Source of the DNA: an uncultured Mailhella sp.
GTDB lineage: Bacteria; Desulfobacterota; Desulfovibrionia; Desulfovibrionales; Desulfovibrionaceae
Direction of reading: 5' to 3'
NCBI GenBank assembly: GCA_910579055.1
Contig: CAJTSU010000067.1
Span: forward strand, 12,484 to 17,899
DNA: 5,416 nucleotides
Below the pieces are notes generated by a model. That model made no database searches. It saw only the letters and a program-made list of their open reading frames with translations, and was not told the DNA's origin. The translations under genes were made by a program, and so were the position numbers. Below, piece after piece: positions 1 to 5,238 of the stretch. Numbering within the stretch: position 1 is the first letter of the stretch; each line of letters opens with the position of its first letter.

Positions 1-63
1 GCGTTTCCGTCAAGCCGCTTTGCGGCTTGGACGGCGCAAACGCCGCCAAGCGGGGTTTGTCAT
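1..63 (-). repeat. Intergenic repeat, copy A (inverted relative to copy B at 2433-2496)
   Basis: The reverse complement of this stretch matches 2433-2496 over its whole length, with three mismatches and one single-base indel by eye. The element is built of hairpins. Bases 11-18 (CAAGCCGC) pair with 22-29 around a TTT loop, extended by CCGT 7-10 with ACGG 31-34 across one bulged base. CGGCG 32-36 can pair with CGCCG 41-45. The window starts inside or at the edge of the element, so its true left end is unknown. It looks like a dispersed palindromic (REP/BIME-type) intergenic element rather than coding DNA. The match is directly seen; the class is inferred. Confidence 0.75.
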
Positions 64-152
64 CAGTCTGGGCACGTCAAGTCGTTCATTTAACGGGAAA
101 AGTAAATTTCCCCTGTTCACGACTTGCGGGTGGTCTTGCTCCGCAAGACCGC

Positions 153-180
153 AGGAAACGCTTTATCAGCGTTTCCTTAA
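153..180 (+). repeat. Palindromic repeat, copy 1 (partner at 5330-5361)
   Basis: AGGAAACGCT (153-162) pairs perfectly with AGCGTTTCCT (168-177) around the loop TTATC, giving a 10-bp stem, and is followed by TAA. The reverse complement of 5330-5361 aligns with it with one mismatch and one indel in the loop. Two near-identical palindromes on either side of three unrelated genes indicate a dispersed intergenic element. It has no T-run after the stem, so it is not an obvious terminator. Confidence 0.7.
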
Positions 181-206
181 CCTGCGGGCTACCGACCCGT
201 AAAGAG

Positions 207-212
207 AAGGAG
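207..212 (+). promoter_or_regulatory. Shine-Dalgarno site of eno
   Basis: AAGGAG sits five bases before the ATG at 218 and fixes the eno start. It agrees with the family N-terminus, which normally begins a few residues before the IxxIxAREVLDSRGNPT block. Confidence 0.9.
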
Positions 213-217
213 AAAAT

Positions 218-1540
218 ATGGACAGCAGCACGATTACTTCGGTATGGGCCCGCGAAGTTCTGGATTCCCGCGGCAACCCCACTGTGGAAGTGGAAGTGGG
301 TCTGGAATCCGGCCATGTGGGCCGCGCCGCCGTGCCCTCCGGAGCCTCCACCGGCACAAGGGAAGCGCTTGAGCTGCGCGATGGCGACCCTGCCCGCTAT
401 AAAGGAAAGGGCGTCTCCAAGGCCGTGGAACATGTGAACGGAGAAATTGCCGAAGCCGTTATCGGCCTTGACGCCCTGCGCCAGGTGCAAGTGGACACCA
501 CCCTGCTCGACCTCGACGGCACGGACAACAAGTCCCGCCTCGGCGCCAACGCCATGTTGGGCGTCTCCCTCGCCACAGCCCGCGCCGCGTCCGAATTTCT
601 GGGCCTGCCCCTGTATCAGTATCTCGGCGGAATCAACGCAAAAATCATGCCCGCCCCCATGATGAACGTCATCAACGGCGGCGCTCATGCCCCCAACAAC
701 CTGGATATTCAGGAATTCATGATCATGCCCATCGGCGCGGAAACCTTCCATGACGCCCTGCGTATCGGCGCGGAAGTCTTCCATACCCTGAAGGCTCTGC
801 TTGAGCGCGACGGTCATGCCACCAGTGTGGGCGACGAAGGCGGTTTCGCTCCCAACCTCAAGAGCCACGACGAAGCCTTCCGCTATCTCGTGGCGGCCAT
901 TGAAGAGGCGGGGTACATTCCCGGCGCGGAAGTGGCGCTTGCCATTGACGCCGCCTCCTCCGAGTTCTATCAGGACGGCAAATACCACATCAAAGGCGAA
1001 AACAAGGTGCTTTCCTCCGCTGAAATGGTGGATTGGCTGGCCGACTTTGCCGAGCGCTATCCCCTGGTTTCCATTGAGGACGGCATGGCCGAAGACGACC
1101 GCGAAGGCTGGCGCATGCTTACCGCCCGCCTTGGCGACGAGGTGCAGCTGGTAGGCGACGACGTGTTCGTGACCAATCCCTATATCCTCCAGGAAGGGAT
1201 TGAAGACGGCATCGCCAACGCCATTCTGATCAAGGTAAACCAGATCGGCACCCTGACCGAAACCATGGATACCATCGAAATCGCCAAGACTGCCGGTTAT
1301 GCCACGGTTATTTCCCATCGCTCCGGCGAAACCGAGGATTCTTTCATCGCCGACCTCTCTGTGGCCGTGAACGCGGGCCAGATCAAGACCGGCTCCCTCT
1401 CCCGTTCCGACCGTATCGCCAAATACAACCAGCTCCTGCGTATTGAAGAAGACCTCGACGACACTGCCATGTACTTCGGCCCCGTGCTCGTGGACAACTT
1501 CGGCTTCGCTTCCGATGAGGAAGAAGAATACGAAGAGTAG
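218..1540 (+). CDS. eno: Enolase (phosphopyruvate hydratase)
   Basis: Cytoplasmic enzyme interconverting 2-phosphoglycerate and phosphoenolpyruvate plus water in glycolysis and gluconeogenesis, normally Mg2+-dependent and dimeric or octameric. The 440-residue product matches the usual 430-residue bacterial form end to end. The N-terminal domain begins AREVLDSRGNPT (11-22) and carries the active-site loop SGASTG (41-46). The barrel has GGAH (His157), DIQE (Glu166) and GDEGG with the catalytic acid Glu207. Metal ligands are Asp244, Glu287 in SIEDG, and Asp314 in VGDD. The catalytic base is Lys339 within the enolase signature LIKVNQIGTLTET, followed by SHRSGE (Arg368, Ser369) and Lys390. All key residues are present, so it should be active. 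The only unusual part is an acidic end, roughly residues 432-440 (DEEEEYEE), beyond the usual C-terminus. A strong hairpin follows 6 bases after the stop codon. Confidence 0.99.
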   Translation: MDSSTITSVWAREVLDSRGNPTVEVEVGLESGHVGRAAVPSGASTGTREALELRDGDPARYKGKGVSKAVEHVNGEIAEAVIGLDALRQVQVDTTLLDLDGTDNKSRLGANAMLGVSLATARAASEFLGLPLYQYLGGINAKIMPAPMMNVINGGAHAPNNLDIQEFMIMPIGAETFHDALRIGAEVFHTLKALLERDGHATSVGDEGGFAPNLKSHDEAFRYLVAAIEEAGYIPGAEVALAIDAASSEFYQDGKYHIKGENKVLSSAEMVDWLADFAERYPLVSIEDGMAEDDREGWRMLTARLGDEVQLVGDDVFVTNPYILQEGIEDGIANAILIKVNQIGTLTETMDTIEIAKTAGYATVISHRSGETEDSFIADLSVAVNAGQIKTGSLSRSDRIAKYNQLLRIEEDLDDTAMYFGPVLVDNFGFASDEEEEYEE

Positions 1541-1546
1541 ATGACG

Positions 1547-1591
1547 GCGCGGGAGGAAGGAAGCTTTTGAAAAAGCTCCTTCCTCCCGCGC
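1547..1591 (+). terminator. Long GC-rich hairpin after eno, candidate terminator
   Basis: GCGCGGGAGGAAGG (1547-1560) pairs with CCTTCCTCCCGCGC (1578-1591). After one bulged A, AGCTTT (1562-1567) pairs with AAAGCT (1572-1577) around TGAA, giving a stem of about 20 bp. No T-run follows directly; the first one (CTTTTTATT, 1612-1620) lies about 20 bases later. It may terminate eno transcripts, or it may mainly protect the eno 3' end and let some polymerase read into lolA. Confidence 0.6.
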
Positions 1592-1649
1592 ACCCCCTCC
1601 AGCCTGCAACACTTTTTATTCTATGGGCGTCATAGCTCCTTGCTCGTCC

Positions 1650-1653
1650 GGAG
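1650..1653 (+). promoter_or_regulatory. Shine-Dalgarno core deciding the lolA start
   Basis: GGAG lies five bases before the ATG at 1659. The in-frame ATG at 1623 has only T-rich sequence (ACTTTTTATTCT) before it and would put twelve polar residues ahead of the signal peptide, so 1659 is preferred. Confidence 0.75.
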
Positions 1654-1658
1654 ACTTC

Positions 1659-2411
1659 ATGTCCCTTTCCCATCTTTCTCGTTCCGTGTTCCGTACCGCG
1701 CTTGCCTGCCTCGCCCTCTTCTGCCTTCCGGCTTCTGCCGCGCCTTCCGATCAGGCATCGGTCAAGGATGTGGTGGCAAAAATGCAGACTGCCTACAAAA
1801 CGCTGAACAGCTTTCGTGCCGACTTCACGCAGGAACTCACCCATCAGGAAAGCGGCACCACCGAAACGCGCACGGGTGTTCTGCTGTTCAAAAAACCGCT
1901 GCTGGTGCGCTGGGAAAGCGCAGCTCCGCATGCGGAACTGCTGCTTGTGGGAGAACAGGACATCTGGAACTGGCTCCCCGACGAAGAGCTGGCCTACCGT
2001 TATCACCTTGATATCGTGAAAGATTCCCGTTCCCTTATCGCCGTCATCACCGGGCAAAGCCCGTTGAATCGTGATTTTGACGTGGAATTCATGAACGAAA
2101 CCCCCGCCGGGGAAGATGTGGCCGCAGAAAAGGCCGCGGGAACGCTCAACGCCGCACATTTGCTGCTTTACCCCAAGGAACCTGCTCCGCAGATGGTGGA
2201 AGTGCAGCTCTGGATCGACCGCTCCAGCGGATTTATCCGCCGCGCGCAGATCATGGACTTCTACGGCAATACCAACCGCATCACCTTTACGAAATTTCAG
2301 CCCGATGAAAAACTCTCCGCCAGGGATTTCGCCTTCACTCCCCCCAGGGGCACAGAAGTCGAGGATCACAGGAATGACGGCGGTTCTTCGGGCAATATGC
2401 TTCTGAAATAG
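1659..2411 (+). CDS. lolA: Outer-membrane lipoprotein carrier protein LolA
   Basis: Periplasmic chaperone that accepts lipoproteins released from the inner membrane by the LolCDE transporter and carries them to the outer membrane. The 250-residue product has a Sec signal peptide: Arg8/Arg12, a hydrophobic core at about 13-24, and a likely cleavage site after ASA (25-27). No lipobox fits, so it should be soluble. The mature part shows the LolA pattern: a helix then LNSFRADFTQEL (49-60), GVLLFKKPLLVRWE (73-86), DIWNWLPDEE (101-110), and a C-terminal FAFTPPRGTEVEDH (224-237), which parallels the FTFTPPQG.TVDDQ end of E. coli LolA. It is longer than E. coli LolA (203 residues). The extra length is an Ala/Glu-rich loop at about 146-165 and a Gly/Ser-rich tail at 239-250. 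No lolB is present in the window. The gene has no clear promoter of its own and may depend partly on readthrough from eno. Confidence 0.93.
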   Translation: MSLSHLSRSVFRTALACLALFCLPASAAPSDQASVKDVVAKMQTAYKTLNSFRADFTQELTHQESGTTETRTGVLLFKKPLLVRWESAAPHAELLLVGEQDIWNWLPDEELAYRYHLDIVKDSRSLIAVITGQSPLNRDFDVEFMNETPAGEDVAAEKAAGTLNAAHLLLYPKEPAPQMVEVQLWIDRSSGFIRRAQIMDFYGNTNRITFTKFQPDEKLSARDFAFTPPRGTEVEDHRNDGGSSGNMLLK

Positions 2412-2432
2412 CCGTCGAGCTCTTATAAACGG

Positions 2433-2496
2433 ATGACAAACCCCGCTTCGCGGCGTTTGCGCCGTCCAGGCCGCAAAGACGGCTTGACGGAAAGGC
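2433..2496 (+). repeat. Intergenic repeat, copy B (inverted relative to 1-63)
   Basis: This 64-base stretch starts ATGACAAACCCCGCTT and matches the reverse complement of bases 1-63 with three mismatches and one extra A. It begins 21 bases after the lolA stop. It keeps the internal complementarity of copy A (CCGTC.AGGCCG with the GGCTTGACGG side), though the extra A and one substitution weaken the central stem. Together the copies bracket eno-lolA in opposite orientations. Confidence 0.75.
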
Positions 2497-2517
2497 ACAA
2501 AAATCAGTCGCTTACGG

Positions 2518-2532
2518 CGCGGCAAAGCCGCG
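2518..2532 (+). other. Short GC stem-loop in the lolA-selB spacer
   Basis: CGCGGC (2518-2523) pairs perfectly with GCCGCG (2527-2532) around AAA. No T-run follows. It is one of four hairpin-forming units packed between lolA and selB, and may be part of the copy-B repeat neighbourhood. Confidence 0.45.
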
Positions 2533-2551
2533 GCCTGCTCGCAATTTTCGG

Positions 2552-2600
2552 GGCTGCTGACAACGTCAGCAGCCTCAGCCCGCATATGCGGGCTTTATCA
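2552..2600 (+). terminator. Double hairpin, probable lolA transcription terminator
   Basis: The first hairpin is a perfect 10-bp stem, GGCTGCTGAC (2552-2561) with GTCAGCAGCC (2565-2574), around AAC. Directly after it, AGCCCGC (2577-2583) pairs with GCGGGCT (2588-2594) around ATAT, and the transcript runs into TTTATCATCTTCT. The second hairpin plus the imperfect T-rich tail is the more likely intrinsic terminator. It separates lolA from selB transcription. Confidence 0.6.
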
Positions 2601-2616
2601 TCTTCTCCGGGGCGGC

Positions 2617-2645
2617 TTGGCAGAACGGCGCTTGTGCGTTATGAC
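2617..2645 (+). promoter_or_regulatory. Candidate sigma-70-type promoter of selB
   Basis: TTGGCA (2617-2622, five of six to consensus) is spaced 17 bases from TATGAC (2640-2645, four of six). It lies right after the likely lolA terminator. Transcription would start near 2652, giving a short leader of about 17 bases carrying the Shine-Dalgarno site. This was found by eye only, and the -10 is imperfect. Confidence 0.4.
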
Positions 2646-2656
2646 GAAAAATCAGC

Positions 2657-2662
2657 AAGGAG
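2657..2662 (+). promoter_or_regulatory. Shine-Dalgarno site of selB
   Basis: AAGGAG is six bases before the ATG at 2669 and selects this start over the in-frame Met codon four codons downstream. Confidence 0.88.
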
Positions 2663-2668
2663 AATCAC

Positions 2669-4612
2669 ATGGCCGTCATCATGGGCACAGCCGGACATAT
2701 CGACCACGGCAAAACCAGCCTTGTGCGCGCGCTTACCGGCATCGACTGCGATCGCCTGGAAGAGGAAAAGCGCCGGGGCATCACCATTGAACTGGGCTTT
2801 GCCTATGTCACCCTGCCCAACGGCGAGCGCATGGGCGTGGTGGACGTGCCCGGGCACGAGCGTTTTGTACGCAATATGGTGGCCGGAGCGGCGGGCATTG
2901 ACTTTGTGCTGCTGGTCATCGCGGCAGACGAGGGCGTCATGCCCCAGACCCGCGAACATCTGGAAATATGCTCTCTGCTCGGCATCCGTCACGGTATGGT
3001 GGCGCTGACCAAAATCGACATGGTTGACCCGGAACTGCTGGAACTGGCACAGGAAGACGTGGCCTCCTTTCTGGAAGGCACCTTTCTGGAAGGCGCGCCC
3101 ATTTTTCCCGTATCCTCGGTTTCGGGAGAAGGCATGGATGCCCTGCGGCAAGCCATTTATGCGCGAAACAAGGAGCTTGCGCCCAAGCGCCGTGAAGACC
3201 TGTTCCGTCTGCCCGTAGACCGCGTCTTCACCCTCAAGGGGCACGGCACGGTGGTGACGGGGACGCTTATTTCCGGACGCGCAAAACCCGGTGAGGACGT
3301 GGAACTCCTGCCCTCCCGCGCGCTGTCGCGCATCCGCGGTATCCAGACCCACGGGGCGGACGTGGAAGAAGCCACGCCAGGCCACCGCACCTCCATCAAC
3401 CTCGCGGGGCTGGATGTGGAAGACATCCGACGCGGCGACGTGATCGCCCGCCCCGGCACGCTTTTTCCCTCTTCACGCTGGGTGCTTTCCCTCACCTGTC
3501 TGTCTTCTTCGCCCCGCGCGCTGCGCCACCGGTCGGAAATCCATTTTCACCACGGCGCAAAGGAAGTGCCCGCGCGCCTGTATTTTTATGACCGCGACAA
3601 ACTCGCCCCCGGTGAAAGGGCTTTGGCGGAAGTGCGCTTCTCTCCGGAAAATGGAGAAGAAACTTTCATGGCAGGCGTGTTTGGCGATCGCTGCGTTGTC
3701 CGCGCTTTTTCCCCCTTGCGCACTGTGGCGGGCGGCTCCGTGCTCATCCCGCTGGACAGCGCCCCGCGCCGCCGCGACATTTCTCCGGAAATGAGGGAAA
3801 CGCTGCTGGCCTTGCCGGACCGTTCCGGGCAAGCCGGAGAAGAAGATCGTCTTGTTACCCAGCTTGAGCTGGCCGGGCCGCACGGTGCAACCCAGGCCGC
3901 GCTCTCCGTGCTGACCAATCTGGAAAACAAGCGCCTGGAAAAGCTGGTGCAAACCTTGTCCGGCAAGGGGCGCATCGCCTGCTACGACAAGGAAAGCCGG
4001 GCCTGGATCGCGGCCGCCGCCCTTCAGAAACTTTCTGACGCGGCGCTGGCCCGCGCGGCGGAATTCCACCGGCGCGAACCGCTCAAACCTGGCATGGCCA
4101 AGGGCGTGCTCATGCCCGCTCAGGTTCCGCCCAAGCTGGCCCATTTTGTGCTGGAAAAACTGCTCCGCTCCGGCGCTCTGACGGCGGAAGGCGAACAGCT
4201 GCGCCTGGCGGATCACCGCATCTCCCTGGCCTCCGATCAGAGTGCCCTGCGCGAAAAACTTGTGGAAGCCCATAGAGCCGCGCCCATGACTCCGCCCAAC
4301 CTCAAGGATGTGCTGGAGGAACTGGGCGTCACGCTCAAGGAGGCGGCGCCCGTGTTGCGCCTGCTCCAGCAGGAAGGAACGCTGATCAAGGTTTCCGAAG
4401 GGCTGTGGTACGATTCCGCCGCCATTGAGGAGCTCAAGCACCGTACCCGAGTCTGGTTTGAAACCCATGACGACCTGACCCCCGGGGATTTCAAGGAAGT
4501 AACGGGCGGCCTGACGCGCAAATATCTCATTCCGTTGCTGGAATATTTCGACCGGGAACGCTTTACCATGCGCGTGGGCGACAAACGCCAGATCCGGGGC
4601 CGCGTCTCCTGA
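2669..4612 (+). CDS. selB: Selenocysteine-specific translation elongation factor SelB
   Basis: GTPase that replaces EF-Tu for Sec-tRNA(Sec) and binds the mRNA SECIS hairpin, so that in-frame UGA is decoded as selenocysteine. The 647-residue product is slightly longer than E. coli SelB (614). The G domain has GHIDHGKT (9-16), switch-I RGITIELGF (36-44, the SelB rather than EF-Tu form), DVPGH (59-63), TKID (114-117) and SSVSG (149-153). A beta-barrel with DRVFTLKGHGTVVTGTL (184-200) begins domain II, and domain III runs to about 365. The C-terminal half, about 375-647, is the winged-helix array that binds SECIS RNA. It includes FHRREPLKPGMAKGVL (466-481) and the conserved closing EYFDRERFTMRVGDKRQIR (625-643). 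No motif is broken. selA, selD and the Sec tRNA gene are absent from the window, so they must lie elsewhere. A probable terminator and promoter just upstream suggest independent transcription. Confidence 0.97.
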   Translation: MAVIMGTAGHIDHGKTSLVRALTGIDCDRLEEEKRRGITIELGFAYVTLPNGERMGVVDVPGHERFVRNMVAGAAGIDFVLLVIAADEGVMPQTREHLEICSLLGIRHGMVALTKIDMVDPELLELAQEDVASFLEGTFLEGAPIFPVSSVSGEGMDALRQAIYARNKELAPKRREDLFRLPVDRVFTLKGHGTVVTGTLISGRAKPGEDVELLPSRALSRIRGIQTHGADVEEATPGHRTSINLAGLDVEDIRRGDVIARPGTLFPSSRWVLSLTCLSSSPRALRHRSEIHFHHGAKEVPARLYFYDRDKLAPGERALAEVRFSPENGEETFMAGVFGDRCVVRAFSPLRTVAGGSVLIPLDSAPRRRDISPEMRETLLALPDRSGQAGEEDRLVTQLELAGPHGATQAALSVLTNLENKRLEKLVQTLSGKGRIACYDKESRAWIAAAALQKLSDAALARAAEFHRREPLKPGMAKGVLMPAQVPPKLAHFVLEKLLRSGALTAEGEQLRLADHRISLASDQSALREKLVEAHRAAPMTPPNLKDVLEELGVTLKEAAPVLRLLQQEGTLIKVSEGLWYDSAAIEELKHRTRVWFETHDDLTPGDFKEVTGGLTRKYLIPLLEYFDRERFTMRVGDKRQIRGRVS

Positions 4613-4614
4613 CG

Positions 4615-4743
4615 GCTCCGAAGGGTATACAGGCAAATCTGACCCACAGGTTTCACACCTGAAGCCGGAGCTTGCTCTGCTGTCCATGCCTGTACGCCCT
4701 GCGGGCCGCCCTTCGGGTGGCAACGCCGCAAGTGAATTGCGGC
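4615..4743. repeat. Cluster of palindromes downstream of selB
   Basis: GCTCCG (4615-4620) can pair with CGGAGC (4666-4671), and CAGGT (4647-4651) with ACCTG (4657-4661) inside it. TACAGGCA (4628-4635) is complementary to TGCCTGTA (4687-4694), an alternative to the first stem. GCCGCCC (4705-4711) pairs with GGGTGGC (4715-4721) with one G-T pair. GCCGCAA (4725-4731) pairs perfectly with TTGCGGC (4737-4743). No T-run follows any of them. This looks like a composite intergenic palindromic element that begins two bases after the selB stop. It may end or stabilise the selB transcript. Confidence 0.55.
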
Positions 4744-4783
4744 TACTCCGGCGTCGCGCGGAGCCTCGCTTTGCTCGACTCCG

Positions 4784-4811
4784 TAGAGCATTTCAAGACA
4801 GAAATGCTCTA
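4784..4811. other. Perfect 11-bp palindrome, possible bidirectional transcript end
   Basis: TAGAGCATTTC (4784-4794) pairs perfectly with GAAATGCTCTA (4801-4811) around AAGACA. It sits between convergent selB and the minus-strand remnants. The TAG stop of the downstream minus-strand frame (4809-4811) is the last part of the stem. No T-run follows on either strand, so a terminator role is uncertain. It could be another dispersed repeat. Confidence 0.5.
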
Positions 4812-5081
4812 AGACGCAATCATTTTGAGAATATTGGATCTGCAAAGTCCGTCCGTGATCCCCCATTCTTTGCATAACCCGTCAGGAGCAGGTGTTTGCG
4901 GAATGTTGGGAAACAGACTGAGCTTTTGTGCAGACTGACCGGGGCGAAGCGTTAAGGCTAAACTGAAGAGCTTTAATTTTTTTGTCCGATCACTGGTTAT
5001 CTTGCGCGCGGCATATTCGAGCAGATAACCGGCTCTTGCCCTGCTCTCGGGATCAGGCAAATTTGAAGGTATCTCTATCAT
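4809..5081 (-). pseudogene. Unrecognised 90-residue frame, probable gene remnant
   Basis: The frame opens at the ATG 5079-5081, overlaps the end of the upstream minus-strand frame by 29 bases, and is offset from it by one base. It has no Shine-Dalgarno site, so it is more likely the shifted 3' part of a decayed locus than a gene with its own start. The composition is protein-like: IPSNLPDPESRARAGYLLEY, then a basic stretch with KK, then LALTLRPGQSAQKLSLF (about 44-60). The last block loosely resembles the QLSLF-type end of the little-finger region of Y-family DNA polymerases (UmuC/DinB). The match is short and could be chance, so I give no function. The final 30 residues resemble nothing I know, and the stop lies within the palindrome at 4784-4811. 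Confidence 0.35.
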
Positions 5082-5238
5082 TCAGCAGGCCATTCTCAAT
5101 ATCACGGATCCAGTACATGACAGCCGATCCGCCGCAGATATATGCTTCCACCGGCTGAGGCAACGAAGGGAAGGACGAGCTGATCCGTTCGGCTATGGAA
5201 AGCAGCGCATCCTTATAGGATTTCTGATCATACCTCAT
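5053..5238 (-). pseudogene. Truncated nucleotidyltransferase-like N-terminus (remnant)
   Basis: The 61-residue frame starts with a helical segment, MRYDQKSYKDALLSIAERIS, followed by VEAYICGGSAVMYWI (30-44). That block resembles the strand-loop-helix opening of nucleotidyltransferase-fold proteins of the DUF6036/AbiEii type, where Y-hhGG[ST]Ahxhh is followed within about ten residues by an acidic DxD metal-binding pair. Here the sequence departs from the family directly after YWI. It runs through RDIENGLLNDRD with no DxD motif and stops at TGA 5053-5055. The catalytic aspartates and everything after them are missing. There is no Shine-Dalgarno site before the ATG, and local base composition is AT-richer than in eno or selB. 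I read it as the decayed front of a transferred gene, with the sequence beyond lost or shifted. Family assignment is tentative. Confidence 0.4.

Larger units (their letters stand above)
64..217. other. eno leader region with stacked stem-loops, no gene
   Basis: No credible reading frame lies here. Visible structures are GGGAAA 95-100 with TTTCCC 107-112; an 8-bp perfect stem GGTCTTGC 132-139 with GCAAGACC 143-150 around a TCC loop, which can extend by TGC 125-127 with GCA 151-153; the recurring palindrome at 153-180; and a short CGGG 185-188 / CCCG 196-199 stem just before the Shine-Dalgarno site. I found no pair of -35/-10 hexamers with good spacing, so the eno promoter is either divergent or upstream of the window. 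The stems could fold into a structured mRNA leader if transcription starts upstream, but no known riboswitch was recognised. Confidence 0.5.

Noticed and set aside
86..1612. 508-residue open frame antisense to eno
   Set aside because: It covers the whole of an unmistakable enolase gene. Its His/Gly/Val-rich composition is the usual shadow of a GC-rich gene with strong third-position bias, and it shows no family motif.
1623..1658. Upstream ATG start for lolA at 1623
   Set aside because: It has no Shine-Dalgarno site and would place twelve residues before a typical signal peptide, while 1659 has GGAG at five bases.
1383..2585. 400-residue antisense frame across eno, lolA and the spacer
   Set aside because: It crosses two real genes, a terminator and a repeat, and has no recognisable domain.
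4628..4694. Possible selenocysteine tRNA after selB: a CAGG/CCTG stem with a 7-base loop TTTCACA that would present a UCA anticodon
   Set aside because: The anticodon stem is only four pairs, and no acceptor stem, D arm, long variable arm or GTTCGA-type T arm can be placed around it.
3473..4723. 416-residue antisense frame within selB
   Set aside because: It is a shadow of the selB C-terminal half. A CxxC near its start comes from intergenic palindromes, not a zinc motif.
4686..4877. 63-residue + strand frame downstream of selB
   Set aside because: It is made almost entirely of the palindromic repeat sequence, has no ribosome site and resembles no protein.
5053..5055. TGA ending the 61-residue frame as a selenocysteine codon, given the nearby selB
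   Set aside because: Reading through adds only about 20 unremarkable residues before another TGA, with no redox motif and no evident SECIS hairpin just downstream.
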